From positions 1 through 62,623 of the forward strand of contig CACOKG010000002.1 of the NCBI GenBank assembly GCA_902627745.1: 62,623 bases of DNA, given 5' to 3'. The position numbers and the translations under genes were made by a program. Shown here in pieces: positions 1-7,766 of the stretch. The stretch comes from an uncultured Pelagibacteraceae bacterium (GTDB lineage: Bacteria > Pseudomonadota > Alphaproteobacteria > Pelagibacterales > Pelagibacteraceae). A model generated the notes under the pieces. The model was not told where the DNA came from and made no database searches. It was given only the letters and a program-made list of their open reading frames with translations. The stretch's first letter is position 1; each line of letters opens with the position of its first letter.

Positions 1-1044
1 TGGCAAACTAGTTGCTAAGGGCGCAAAAAATATACACGCTAAAAATAATATACCAATTACCAAAGAGGTCATGCCAGTCTTACCACCAGCTTTTACCCCA
101 GCTCCAGACTCAACATAACTAGTTACAGTTGTAGTTCCCATTACAGCTCCTGCAACAGTACTAACGCTGTCAGATAACATTGCTTTGTTGATGTCTTTAA
201 CTTTTCCATCTTTTCCAACTTTTCCAGCTACATTGGCAACTGAAGTTAAAGTTCCTGCAGTATCAAAAAAGTCTACAAACAATAGAGTAAATATAACCGT
301 AGACATCCCAGCTGTCATAGCTGCAGATAAATCAAATTCAAAAAGATAAGTCATTGAAGGCGGAGCACTTGCAATACCATTAAATTTTGCAAGACCCGTA
401 GCCCAAGCAATTATACTAAATACTAAAATACCAATAATGATATTACCTTTAACATTCATCTTATCTAAAACAATTATTGCAATAAAAGTTGCGCATCCTA
501 ATAAAACAAGTGGATCACTTAAATTTCCAAGTTGTACTAATGTTACAGGATTATCAACAACTACTTCCATTATCTGGAGACCAATAATTGCTAAGAACAA
601 ACCAATTCCTGCGCCAATTCCTAATTTTAAACTCTTAGGGATAGAGTTGATAAGCCATGCTCTTATTGGTGTTAATGATATAATTAAAAATAATACACCA
701 GCAACTAATACAGCACCCAAAGCTTGTTGCGGCGTATATCCCATACCTGCACAAACTCCAAAAGCTACAAAAGCATTAATCCCCATTCCTGGTGCAAGAC
801 CAATCGGCCAAGTTTTTCCATGAAATGCCATTATGAAACAAGCCAAAGCAGTTGCTAGAATAGTTGCAGTGTAAACTGCGCCGAAATCAAAGAAACCTTT
901 TTCGGGTCCAGCAAATTCACCTGATAAAATAAATGGATTTAAAAACATAATATAAGCCATGGTTAAAAAAGTAGTTGTTCCAGCTATTACTTCTGTTTTA
1001 AAATCTGTTCTGTGTTTTTTGTACTCAAAATATTTGTCTAACAT
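1..1044 (-). CDS. NCS2/AzgA-type purine permease, 3' end outside window
   Basis: Inner-membrane transporter of the AzgA branch (guanine/hypoxanthine/adenine-type) of the NCS2 family, a proton symporter for nucleobases. I translated 348 codons from the minus strand: many hydrophobic segments, an early TFLTMAYIMFLNP motif, GLAPGMGINAF, DFFDTAGTLTSVA and SGAGVKAGGKTGMTS, all typical of AzgA. The family is usually about 430 residues, so roughly the last 80 lie beyond the left edge. The start is ATG at 1042-1044, preceded by a strong AGGAGG about 6 nt away. It is divergent from the small lipoprotein gene. Substrate is inferred from family only; xanthine or uracil carriers belong to a different NCS2 branch. 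Confidence 0.9.
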   Translation of the reverse strand, partial: MLDKYFEYKKHRTDFKTEVIAGTTTFLTMAYIMFLNPFILSGEFAGPEKGFFDFGAVYTATILATALACFIMAFHGKTWPIGLAPGMGINAFVAFGVCAGMGYTPQQALGAVLVAGVLFLIISLTPIRAWLINSIPKSLKLGIGAGIGLFLAIIGLQIMEVVVDNPVTLVQLGNLSDPLVLLGCATFIAIIVLDKMNVKGNIIIGILVFSIIAWATGLAKFNGIASAPPSMTYLFEFDLSAAMTAGMSTVIFTLLFVDFFDTAGTLTSVANVAGKVGKDGKVKDINKAMLSDSVSTVAGAVMGTTTVTSYVESGAGVKAGGKTGMTSLVIGILFLACIFFAPLATSLP

Positions 1045-1168
1045 TATTCCTCCTATTCTGATTAAATAGATGATTCTTTTGATAAATACCTAGCCAAATC
1101 TAATTTTATCAACATAATTCAACTAAGAAGTTTATATTTTGGTCATATTTAGAAGCTAGAATGTGAAA

Positions 1169-1474
1169 ATGAGAAATTTTAAATTAATCGTTTTGTTACT
1201 TAGTTTATTCTTAATGGTCGCTGCATGCCAGACCGTACAAGAAAAAACTGACAAAATTGTTGAGCAAGAAAATAAAAGATTGGGTAAATACATAGGACAA
1301 TTATCCAGTGAACTTAAAATTGACCTAGGAAATCCTAATGAAGATTTTAAAAATGAAAAAGGAAATCAAGTTCTTGTATATAAAACAAAAAAATATGGTA
1401 TTTCTTGTGAAAGGAAATTTGAGGTAGACACTAACTCAGTGGTGATTGGATTTTCATCAAAAGGATGTTTTTAG
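1169..1474 (+). CDS. Small predicted lipoprotein of unknown function
   Basis: Exported lipoprotein of about 101 residues. It has a short basic N-terminus, a hydrophobic stretch, and a lipobox ending VAAC with the lipidated Cys at residue 20. The mature part is hydrophilic, with an amphipathic helix followed by a short strand-rich region (YKTKKYGISCERKFEVD) and two further cysteines (GISCE, KGCF), which could form a disulfide. I chose ATG 1169; an in-frame GTG at 1163 would add two residues and cannot be excluded. The fold resembles small SmpA/OmlA-like envelope lipoproteins, but I do not assign it to that family. A hairpin follows the stop. Confidence 0.75.
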   Translation: MRNFKLIVLLLSLFLMVAACQTVQEKTDKIVEQENKRLGKYIGQLSSELKIDLGNPNEDFKNEKGNQVLVYKTKKYGISCERKFEVDTNSVVIGFSSKGCF

Positions 1475-1478
1475 TTTA

Positions 1479-1503
1479 CTTGCGGAGCTAGTTACCCCGC
1501 AAG
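1479..1503. terminator. Hairpin between convergent genes, possible bidirectional terminator
   Basis: Seven-base-pair GC-rich stem CTTGCGG / CCGCAAG (1479-1485 with 1497-1503) with an 11-nt loop. It lies between the stops of the lipoprotein gene (+) and the hsp20 gene (-). There is no strong T tract on either side, so intrinsic termination would be weak; position and stem are the only support. Confidence 0.45.
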
Positions 1504-1515
1504 CAAGGCTTTAAC

Positions 1516-1962
1516 TTATCTAATTTCGATTAGTTTTTTCTTCTTATGCTCTGGTACAATTCTCTCGCAAGATATTGTTAAAAGTCCATCTTTAAGCTCA
1601 GCACCATTTACTTTAACGTCATCAGCAATTGTAAATGATCTAGCAAATTGTCTTTGAGATATTCCCTTATGAATGATCTCTCCATCAGCATTTTTATCTT
1701 CAGATTTATCAACTTGTTTTGTTCTTACAGTTAATAAATTATCTTCGAACTCAACCTCAACATCTTTTTTGTTGAATCCTGCTAAAGCAACCTCAATAGC
1801 GTAGTTATCTTTACCGGTCTTTCTGATGTTGTATGGCGGGTAATTGGATTGCATTGTCATTGCACCATTTCCCAACATATTCTCAAATTGATCAAACATA
1901 TCGTCGAACCCAATCGAGAATGGTCTTAATGAGTTAAATATAGATAGATCCTTACTTGTCAT
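1516..1962 (-). CDS. Small heat shock protein, Hsp20/alpha-crystallin family (IbpA-like)
   Basis: ATP-independent holdase that binds unfolding proteins during heat stress. The 148-residue product has an N-terminal arm (SLRPFSIGFDDMFDQFENML), the alpha-crystallin domain from about residue 45 (NIRKTGKDNYAIEVALAGF) to DGLLTISCERI near 137, and a basic tail ending in an IEIR variant of the IxI motif. The start chosen is ATG 1960-1962, with AGGAGG 7 nt upstream. An upstream in-frame codon at 1983 would place the coding start above the Shine-Dalgarno and is rejected. A RpoH-type promoter and a ROSE-like hairpin over the ribosome site lie upstream, so both transcriptional and translational heat control are likely. 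Confidence 0.95.
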   Translation of the reverse strand: MTSKDLSIFNSLRPFSIGFDDMFDQFENMLGNGAMTMQSNYPPYNIRKTGKDNYAIEVALAGFNKKDVEVEFEDNLLTVRTKQVDKSEDKNADGEIIHKGISQRQFARSFTIADDVKVNGAELKDGLLTISCERIVPEHKKKKLIEIR

Positions 1963-1985
1963 ATATCCTCCTTTGTTAAGCAAGT
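1960..1985 (-). promoter_or_regulatory. ROSE-like RNA thermometer over the hsp20 ribosome-binding site
   Basis: Reading the minus-strand RNA, UUGCU (1983-1979) lies just upstream of AAGGAGG. It can pair U1978-A1973, U1979-A1972, C1980-G1971, G1981.G1970, U1982-A1969, U1983.G1968 and C1984-G1967 around an AACA tetraloop. This is the diagnostic ROSE arrangement: a U(U/C)GCU motif whose G sits opposite a G of the Shine-Dalgarno, giving a weak, heat-labile stem. ROSE elements are known before alphaproteobacterial small heat shock genes. The hairpin here is small and stands alone in a leader of roughly 50 nt. Confidence 0.65.
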
Positions 1986-2021
1986 TTATTTATAAGCCCC
2001 ATTAGGCGACCTACGTAATTT

Positions 2022-2049
2022 ATGTAGGAACGATTTAAGTTTTTTCAAG
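2022..2049 (-). promoter_or_regulatory. Predicted RpoH (sigma-32) promoter of hsp20
   Basis: The minus strand reads CTTG (2049-2046), a 17-nt spacer, then CCTACAT (2028-2022). The alphaproteobacterial sigma-32 consensus is roughly CTTG-N17/18-CYTATNT, so one specified position of the -10 differs. The groES promoter in this window has the same element and the same spacing. Transcription would start near 2015, leaving a leader of about 50 nt that contains the ROSE-like hairpin. Confidence 0.6.
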
Positions 2050-2058
2050 ATTAATAAA

Positions 2059-4134
2059 TTAAATTTTTTTTGAAATTTTTAGTGCAAAAGCATAGTCTAA
2101 AGCTATTTCTTCTATGGCACCATCTCTACCTGATTTTCCACCATGACCTGCATCCATTTCTGTTTTTAAAAGTAATAAATTATTATCTGTTTTTAAGTCT
2201 CTTAGCTTGGCAGTAAATTTAGCAGGCTCATCAAACAATACTCTATTGTCACTTAAACTAGTGGTAATTAACATATGAGGGTAGTCCATTTTTTTAATAT
2301 TATTATAAGGAGCATAAGAAAATATATAATCAAAGTGATCTTTATTATCTTTAGCATTACCAAACTCATCAAATTCGCCAACTGTTAATGGTAGAGAGTG
2401 ATCAAGGTTAGTGGTTAAAGAGTCAACAAATGGAACCGCCATTATAATTCCTAAAAATAATTTTGGAGATTGGTTTACCACTGCTCCCATTAATAATCCA
2501 CCTGCAGATCCACCCATACCAATGATGTTACCAGCAGAAGAGTATTTCTTTTCAATTAAATATTTAGCTGCATAAATGTAATCCTCAAAAGTATTTTTTT
2601 TGTTTGTTAATTTTCCTTCTTTCCACCATTTCATGCCTTTTTCCATTCCACCTCTAATATGAGCTGTAGCCCAGATGATATCTCTGTTGATCAAACTCAA
2701 ACGTGTAGATGAAAAACCAGGGCTCATTGAATTTCCGTATGAACCATAACCGTACAATAAGACATTTGCAGTTCCATCAATCTTAGTTTTCTTATGTCTT
2801 GTTATTGTTAAAGGAACCATTCTTCCATCATGAGATTTATATTCAATTCTCTCTACGATATAATCTTCTGAGTCATGGCCTGATGGAATTTCCTGTTCTT
2901 TAACTAATTTTTTAGATTTATCTGAGAGATTATATGAATAAACTCTTGAAGGAGTTTTCGGCGATGAATATCCAAGGTAAATTTCGTCTGTGTTTCGATC
3001 TTTTTGTTTAAGAGAAATATTTGGTACGTATACTTTTTCATCTGAAAAAATTAATTCTTCCTCAAAATTTGTTGATATATTTCTAATGAATAACTTATCT
3101 AATGCATCAGAAGTTTCTGATCGAATTATCCAATTTTTTAAAAACACACAACCACCAATTAAAACCTCATTTTTTGAAGGCACAAAAGGTTTCCAATTTT
3201 GATTCTCTAAGCTTGAAGCGATATCAATCTTAAAATCTTCAGCACTATTATTTGTATGATTGTAAAAATTATTAGCCCAAGAATTTATAGAGTATAAAAT
3301 TCCTCTTTGTCTTTTAATAATCAATTTTGGTTTAGGAGTTATTTCATCAACGCCAAAGTAGTATTGCTCTGATGTGTTATGATCAGAAGTTGTTATTAGA
3401 TAATATTTTTCATCAGAGGTTAAGCTTATTCCAACTGTAAAAGCTTCACTTTTTTCCTCAAACACCAAATAATCCTCATTTAACTGGTCTCCAATTTTAT
3501 GTCTATATATTTTTCGAGCACGATGATTTTCATCTAATTTTGAGTAAAAAATATATCTATCGTCAAGACTAAAAGTAATACTGCCAGATGTGTCCGTAAT
3601 TTCTTTTGTGACCAACTTATTTGTGGAAATATCTCTTATGAATATTTTGTAATATTCTGACCCTTTGGTGTCCAGAGAATATGCAAGCAACTTATCGTTA
3701 TGGCTTACTTCTAAATCTCCCACTCCAAAATATTCAACACCTAATTTTTCTTTTTCTTTATCTCCGTTCCAAATTTCTTCAACATTATCTGTATTAATTT
3801 TTTTACGGAGTTTGATAGAATAATTTCCTTTTGTAGTGGTTTTTGTCCAATAATCATAAGTGTGATCTCTAAAAGGAAGAGACTCATCATCTAATTTTAT
3901 TCTTCCCTTTATTTCATTAAAGAGTTTTTTCTGTAAATCTTTTGTATCTTTAAGATGGTAGTCAGTATGATTGTTTTCTTCAATTAAGTATTTTTTTACT
4001 TCTGGATTTAATTTATTTTTGTCTTTTAAGACTTCAAGAATATCTTTTTGATGTATCCAGCTGTAATTATCTTCCCAACTTGTATTGTGACAAGATTTTA
4101 TTTCCAGTTTTTTTCTAAGTTGTGGTACCTTCAT
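2059..4134 (-). CDS. ptrB: Oligopeptidase B (protease II), prolyl oligopeptidase family S9A
   Basis: Cytosolic serine peptidase that cleaves short peptides after basic residues. The 691-residue protein has the two-part S9A build: an N-terminal beta-propeller with repeated strand motifs (DLEVSHNDKLLAYSLDTKG, GSITFSLDDRYIFYSK), then an alpha/beta-hydrolase domain from about residue 430. The catalytic triad is visible: Ser543 in GMGGSAGG, Asp629 in SLSDNRV, and His664 in DAGHGGKSGR. Length matches the family (about 680-700). It is divergent from the J-protein gene 16 nt away. Likely role is recycling of peptides, useful to an organism that lives on dissolved organic nitrogen. Confidence 0.93.
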   Translation of the reverse strand: MKVPQLRKKLEIKSCHNTSWEDNYSWIHQKDILEVLKDKNKLNPEVKKYLIEENNHTDYHLKDTKDLQKKLFNEIKGRIKLDDESLPFRDHTYDYWTKTTTKGNYSIKLRKKINTDNVEEIWNGDKEKEKLGVEYFGVGDLEVSHNDKLLAYSLDTKGSEYYKIFIRDISTNKLVTKEITDTSGSITFSLDDRYIFYSKLDENHRARKIYRHKIGDQLNEDYLVFEEKSEAFTVGISLTSDEKYYLITTSDHNTSEQYYFGVDEITPKPKLIIKRQRGILYSINSWANNFYNHTNNSAEDFKIDIASSLENQNWKPFVPSKNEVLIGGCVFLKNWIIRSETSDALDKLFIRNISTNFEEELIFSDEKVYVPNISLKQKDRNTDEIYLGYSSPKTPSRVYSYNLSDKSKKLVKEQEIPSGHDSEDYIVERIEYKSHDGRMVPLTITRHKKTKIDGTANVLLYGYGSYGNSMSPGFSSTRLSLINRDIIWATAHIRGGMEKGMKWWKEGKLTNKKNTFEDYIYAAKYLIEKKYSSAGNIIGMGGSAGGLLMGAVVNQSPKLFLGIIMAVPFVDSLTTNLDHSLPLTVGEFDEFGNAKDNKDHFDYIFSYAPYNNIKKMDYPHMLITTSLSDNRVLFDEPAKFTAKLRDLKTDNNLLLLKTEMDAGHGGKSGRDGAIEEIALDYAFALKISKKI

Positions 4135-4150
4135 AAAAAAGAAGAACTAT

Positions 4151-4654
4151 ATGAATATCATAATTTATACATTAGTCATTTTGACTATTTTATACTTTCT
4201 ATTGAAATTTATAACTAAGATTTCCTCAAAAAAAATATCAAAAGGTCTAAGAATTTTATTAATACTTGGATTCATTGTATTAGCAATTTTATTTGCCATC
4301 GGTGGGCGTTTTTTATTAACTTTGCCTTTTACATTAGCTAGTCTTGCATTATTAAAATTAAAAGGTCTATCTATTTTTCAATTAATATCGCTTTATAGGT
4401 TAATTCAAACATTGAGAAGATCAGGAAGATTTTCTTTTAATCAATCGAACCTAAATAACTCATCTTCAATTTCAGTTACTGAAGCATATAAAATATTAAA
4501 TTTAGATGTGAATAAAAAAATTACAAAAGAAGATGTAAATAAAGCTTATGTAAAAATACAAAAAAAAATCCATCCAGATATTTCACCGGAGACAGCCAGA
4601 TTGTCCTCAATAGTAAATGAAGCAAAAGATATAGTTTTGAACGATATTTCTTAA
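4151..4654 (+). CDS. Membrane-anchored J-domain protein
   Basis: The 167-residue protein has hydrophobic helices at about 3-20 and 34-70, then a polar linker and a C-terminal J-like domain (about 108-165) with the HPD tripeptide at residues 141-143. HPD is what stimulates Hsp70 ATPase. The membrane-plus-C-terminal-J layout resembles TIM14/Pam18-like and alphaproteobacterial DnaJ-like membrane proteins rather than true DnaJ: there is no G/F region and no zinc finger. It probably recruits DnaK to the inner membrane; the client is unknown. Its stop codon overlaps the stop of the convergent glycosyltransferase gene. Confidence 0.8.
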   Translation: MNIIIYTLVILTILYFLLKFITKISSKKISKGLRILLILGFIVLAILFAIGGRFLLTLPFTLASLALLKLKGLSIFQLISLYRLIQTLRRSGRFSFNQSNLNNSSSISVTEAYKILNLDVNKKITKEDVNKAYVKIQKKIHPDISPETARLSSIVNEAKDIVLNDIS

Positions 4655-5613
4655 TTTAGAATCTCTAAAGCTTTATCAAATATTTTCTGCGGATTTATTC
4701 TATCTTTTCCAGAGGTATGATGCCTAACAGTTTCCTCACCATCTGGAATTACCGGGAACATTTTAGAGTTATAATTTCCGTAAATAATTGGCGTATCAAC
4801 CATCAAAGTAATAGTTTTAGTTCCCAATGCTGCAGATAAGTGACTAAAACTTGAGTCATTACAAATAGACAAATTACAGTTTTTTATGATCGGCAAAATT
4901 TGTTTAATTGATAAATCATCTAAAGGTAAACATGTGTCTTTAAATTTAGACTGAAGTATTTCATTAAGAATAATTTGCTCATCACTATTTTTACCAGTGG
5001 CAAGATAAAACTTACATTTTTTAATTTTTGAAATTTTTTCCATAAAATCAATAAATATTTTCGAGGGAACCCTTTTCGTAGGGCCTGAGCCACCAATTCC
5101 TAAGAGTATATTAATTTTATTTCTATCAATGTTAAATTTTTTAACTGATTGTGAAATAGTTTCATCATCAATATGTATTTCAGGATCATCAATTTCTTTA
5201 ATATTTAATTTATCTTCTAAAAATTTTTTTGGCGTATTAATAATGTGCTGGTCAGTTTTACTAAATAATGGATACTGATAAATTTCGGCTATTCCTGATA
5301 ATTTTGCTATTAAGTTAAATCTAAGAGAAGAATTAAAAATGAAAATTTTATCAAAATTTTGTTTTTTTAATTCTTTCATTAAATTTAAAGTTCCAAAAAA
5401 ACCACCATGTTTATTACTTAATTTTTTATCTCTTTCTAAGATAAGAATTTTATTAATGTAATTAGTTTGATGTAAAAACTCTTCTGCTTTAGAATTTTCT
5501 CTTACCAGGAGACTTACTGGTGAATTATATTTTTTTGATATTGCCTTAATAAAGGGTAAAAAGATTACTGTATCGCCAATACCCATTCTATTTTGGACAG
5601 CTAATATTTTCAT
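4651..5613 (-). CDS. Glycosyltransferase family 9 (heptosyltransferase-like)
   Basis: Probable ADP-heptose or related sugar transferase acting at the cytoplasmic face of the inner membrane in LPS or surface glycan synthesis. The 320-residue sequence shows the GT9 N-terminal signature MGIGDTVIFLPF (residues 11-22), a central GIGGSGPTKRVPS stretch before the nucleotide-sugar domain, and CNDSSFSHLSAALGTKTI, the conserved C-terminal sugar-nucleotide binding motif. Length is close to the family norm (about 320-350). The acceptor cannot be told from sequence. The stop overlaps the convergent J-protein stop by four bases (TTAA). Confidence 0.85.
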   Translation of the reverse strand: MKILAVQNRMGIGDTVIFLPFIKAISKKYNSPVSLLVRENSKAEEFLHQTNYINKILILERDKKLSNKHGGFFGTLNLMKELKKQNFDKIFIFNSSLRFNLIAKLSGIAEIYQYPLFSKTDQHIINTPKKFLEDKLNIKEIDDPEIHIDDETISQSVKKFNIDRNKINILLGIGGSGPTKRVPSKIFIDFMEKISKIKKCKFYLATGKNSDEQIILNEILQSKFKDTCLPLDDLSIKQILPIIKNCNLSICNDSSFSHLSAALGTKTITLMVDTPIIYGNYNSKMFPVIPDGEETVRHHTSGKDRINPQKIFDKALEILN

Positions 5614-5663
5614 ATTCGATTTATAAACTTTACTAATTTTTATATTTTATATAAATTTTTATT

Positions 5664-6548
5664 ATGACAAAAATAAGTGGGATATATGCAGCTTCAATGT
5701 CAGTTCTGAACTCTGATTTAAGCTTAAATATTGAAAAAACCATATCTCATGCTGAAAACTTAGTTGATCAAGGTTGTCATGGTACAGCAATATTTGGAAG
5801 CACTGGACAAGCACAATTAATTCCTATTGTTGAAAAGATTAAATTACTAAATCATCTTTCAGAAAGTAAATACAAAGAAAAACACTTAATTGGGACAGGT
5901 TTGAATTCTTTAAATGAAACAATTAATTTAATGAAAATTTCAGTTTCTCTAAACTTTAAAAAATTTTTAATTATGCCACCAGCTTATTATAAATATCAAG
6001 ATAAGGATGTAATAAACTTTTACACAAAAATTATTGATGCAGTACCAGAGTCTAAAATTATACTTTATAATTTTGAAAAATTGTGCGGATATAAATTTAG
6101 TATTGAATGTGTAGAAAAATTAGTTGAAAAATTTCCTGATCAAATTGTAGGTGTAAAGGATAGTTCTTACAATTTATTTGAAAAGTTAAAGTTGGAAAAT
6201 TTTTCAGTTATGCCAGGTTCAGAGTCAAAATTACTTAAAGGATTAGAAAATGGTTGTTCGGGTATTATTACTGCAACTTGCAATGCTACATCTCAATTAG
6301 CTCGAAAAGTTTACGATGATTTTCAAGAAAAAAAAGATCATTCTTTAAACCAAAAATTAGTTAATGTCAGAAATGCTTTTGAAAAATATAATTTAATTTC
6401 AGCTCTTCATACTTTGTTTTCAAAAGAGAACAAAATTTATGGAAATCTTTTACCACCTTTAAGTTTACTTAGCGAGGTTGATGAGAAAAATCTTTTGCAG
6501 AGTTTAAAAGATTTAAATTTTGAAACAAAATCACAATTGGCAGCTTGA
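5664..6548 (+). CDS. DapA/NanA-family class I aldolase-lyase
   Basis: Member of the dihydrodipicolinate synthase / N-acetylneuraminate lyase family, TIM-barrel enzymes that form a Schiff base with pyruvate or a related keto acid. In 294 residues I see the Schiff-base Lys165 (IVGVKDSS) and the general-acid Tyr135 (IILYNF). The substrate-gating GTTGE motif of true DapA is changed to GSTGQ (45-49). That change and the poor match elsewhere suggest a substrate other than aspartate semialdehyde, for example a sugar acid. It is followed one base later by the cyclopropane synthase gene. Confidence 0.82.
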   Translation: MTKISGIYAASMSVLNSDLSLNIEKTISHAENLVDQGCHGTAIFGSTGQAQLIPIVEKIKLLNHLSESKYKEKHLIGTGLNSLNETINLMKISVSLNFKKFLIMPPAYYKYQDKDVINFYTKIIDAVPESKIILYNFEKLCGYKFSIECVEKLVEKFPDQIVGVKDSSYNLFEKLKLENFSVMPGSESKLLKGLENGCSGIITATCNATSQLARKVYDDFQEKKDHSLNQKLVNVRNAFEKYNLISALHTLFSKENKIYGNLLPPLSLLSEVDEKNLLQSLKDLNFETKSQLAA

Positions 6549-6549
6549 G

Positions 6550-7737
6550 ATGTATTTAGCGAGATTTCTTAATAAAGTATTTAAAAAAGGAGGGTTTATC
6601 TTAACGGATGCTAACTCCAAGGATTATATTATTGGTCAGCCAACCGACGATCCTATTAAATTAAAAATTCTAAATAAGAAACTTCATTATAAATTACTAT
6701 TCCATCCAGATCTTTACTTTGGGGAGGCATACACAAATGGAGATATAGTAATCGAAAATGGATCTCTAACAGATTTTTTAGATCTAGCATTGATGAATAT
6801 TGGAAGAAAGGAGTTAAACATTTTTAGTTATCTATTAAATAAATTTAGAGGGTCATATAGATATCTTACAAATTTCAACTTTATCAAAAAATCGAAAATG
6901 AATGTTTCACATCATTATGATATCAAAGACGATCTCTATGATTTGTTTTTAGATCCAAAAAGACAATATTCGTGTGCTTATTTTAAAAATGAAAATGATA
7001 GCCTTGAAATTGCACAGAATAATAAGATTCAACATATAATTAAAAAATTAAATATTAAACCTGACCAAAAAGTTTTAGATATAGGATGTGGCTGGGGATC
7101 GTTAGCTATTGATATTGCTAAAAATGCCAAGTGCGAAGTTACAGGAATAACTCTATCAGAAAATCAACTCAACTATTGCAATCAAAAAGCAAAAGAGATG
7201 AATTTACAGAACCAAGTAAAATTTAAACTGATGGATTATAGAGAGCTTGATGAGAAATTTGATAGAATAGTGAGTGTTGGCATGTTCGAACATGTTGGAA
7301 GGAAATTTTATAAAAAATTTTTTAATCAAATTGAAAAATTGATGAAAAATGATGGTGTTTCATTAATTCACACTATTGGGTCTGTTAACCCGCCAAGAGA
7401 TCCTCATCCTTGGATTACTAAATATATTTTTCCTGGTGGTTATACACCAAGCTTAAGTGAAGTAACGAATCCTATTGAAAAAGCCGGTTTAATTGTAACC
7501 GACATTGAAGTTTTAAGACTTCATTATGCTCATACTTTAAGACACTGGAAAGAAAACTGTTTAAAAAATAAAGATAAAATAATCCAAATGTTTGATGAAA
7601 AATTTTTTAGAATGTGGGAGTTTTATCTCGCTGGTTGTGAAATGGCATTTAAGTGGGGTGATCAAGTTGTTTATCAATTTCAACTCACTAAAAATTATAG
7701 ATCAACACCTGTGACTAGAGACTATATTTATCAATAA
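6550..7737 (+). CDS. cfa: Cyclopropane-fatty-acyl-phospholipid synthase family methyltransferase
   Basis: SAM-dependent enzyme that adds a methylene (or methyl) group to double bonds of membrane phospholipid acyl chains. The protein has an N-terminal lipid-binding region, then HYDIKDDLYDLFLD and RQYSCAYF (typical of CFA synthases), the SAM motif VLDIGCGWGSLAID, and MFEHVGRKFYKKFF with the conserved Glu of the bicarbonate site. I start it at ATG 6550, one base after the aldolase stop, giving 395 residues. An in-frame ATG at 6520 would overlap the aldolase by 29 bases. There is no clear Shine-Dalgarno, so translational coupling is likely. Confidence 0.92.
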   Translation: MYLARFLNKVFKKGGFILTDANSKDYIIGQPTDDPIKLKILNKKLHYKLLFHPDLYFGEAYTNGDIVIENGSLTDFLDLALMNIGRKELNIFSYLLNKFRGSYRYLTNFNFIKKSKMNVSHHYDIKDDLYDLFLDPKRQYSCAYFKNENDSLEIAQNNKIQHIIKKLNIKPDQKVLDIGCGWGSLAIDIAKNAKCEVTGITLSENQLNYCNQKAKEMNLQNQVKFKLMDYRELDEKFDRIVSVGMFEHVGRKFYKKFFNQIEKLMKNDGVSLIHTIGSVNPPRDPHPWITKYIFPGGYTPSLSEVTNPIEKAGLIVTDIEVLRLHYAHTLRHWKENCLKNKDKIIQMFDEKFFRMWEFYLAGCEMAFKWGDQVVYQFQLTKNYRSTPVTRDYIYQ

Positions 7738-7766
7738 ATTATTGATAGAATCATTTCTTCTCAGAA

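Noticed and set aside
437-823. 128-codon forward ORF inside the purine permease gene
   Set aside because: Low-complexity translation with no recognisable family, fully covered by the well-supported permease on the other strand.
2010-2028. CCTAC/GTAGG stem upstream of hsp20 as an additional ROSE hairpin
   Set aside because: Its 5' arm coincides with the predicted -10 element, so most of it would not be in the transcript.
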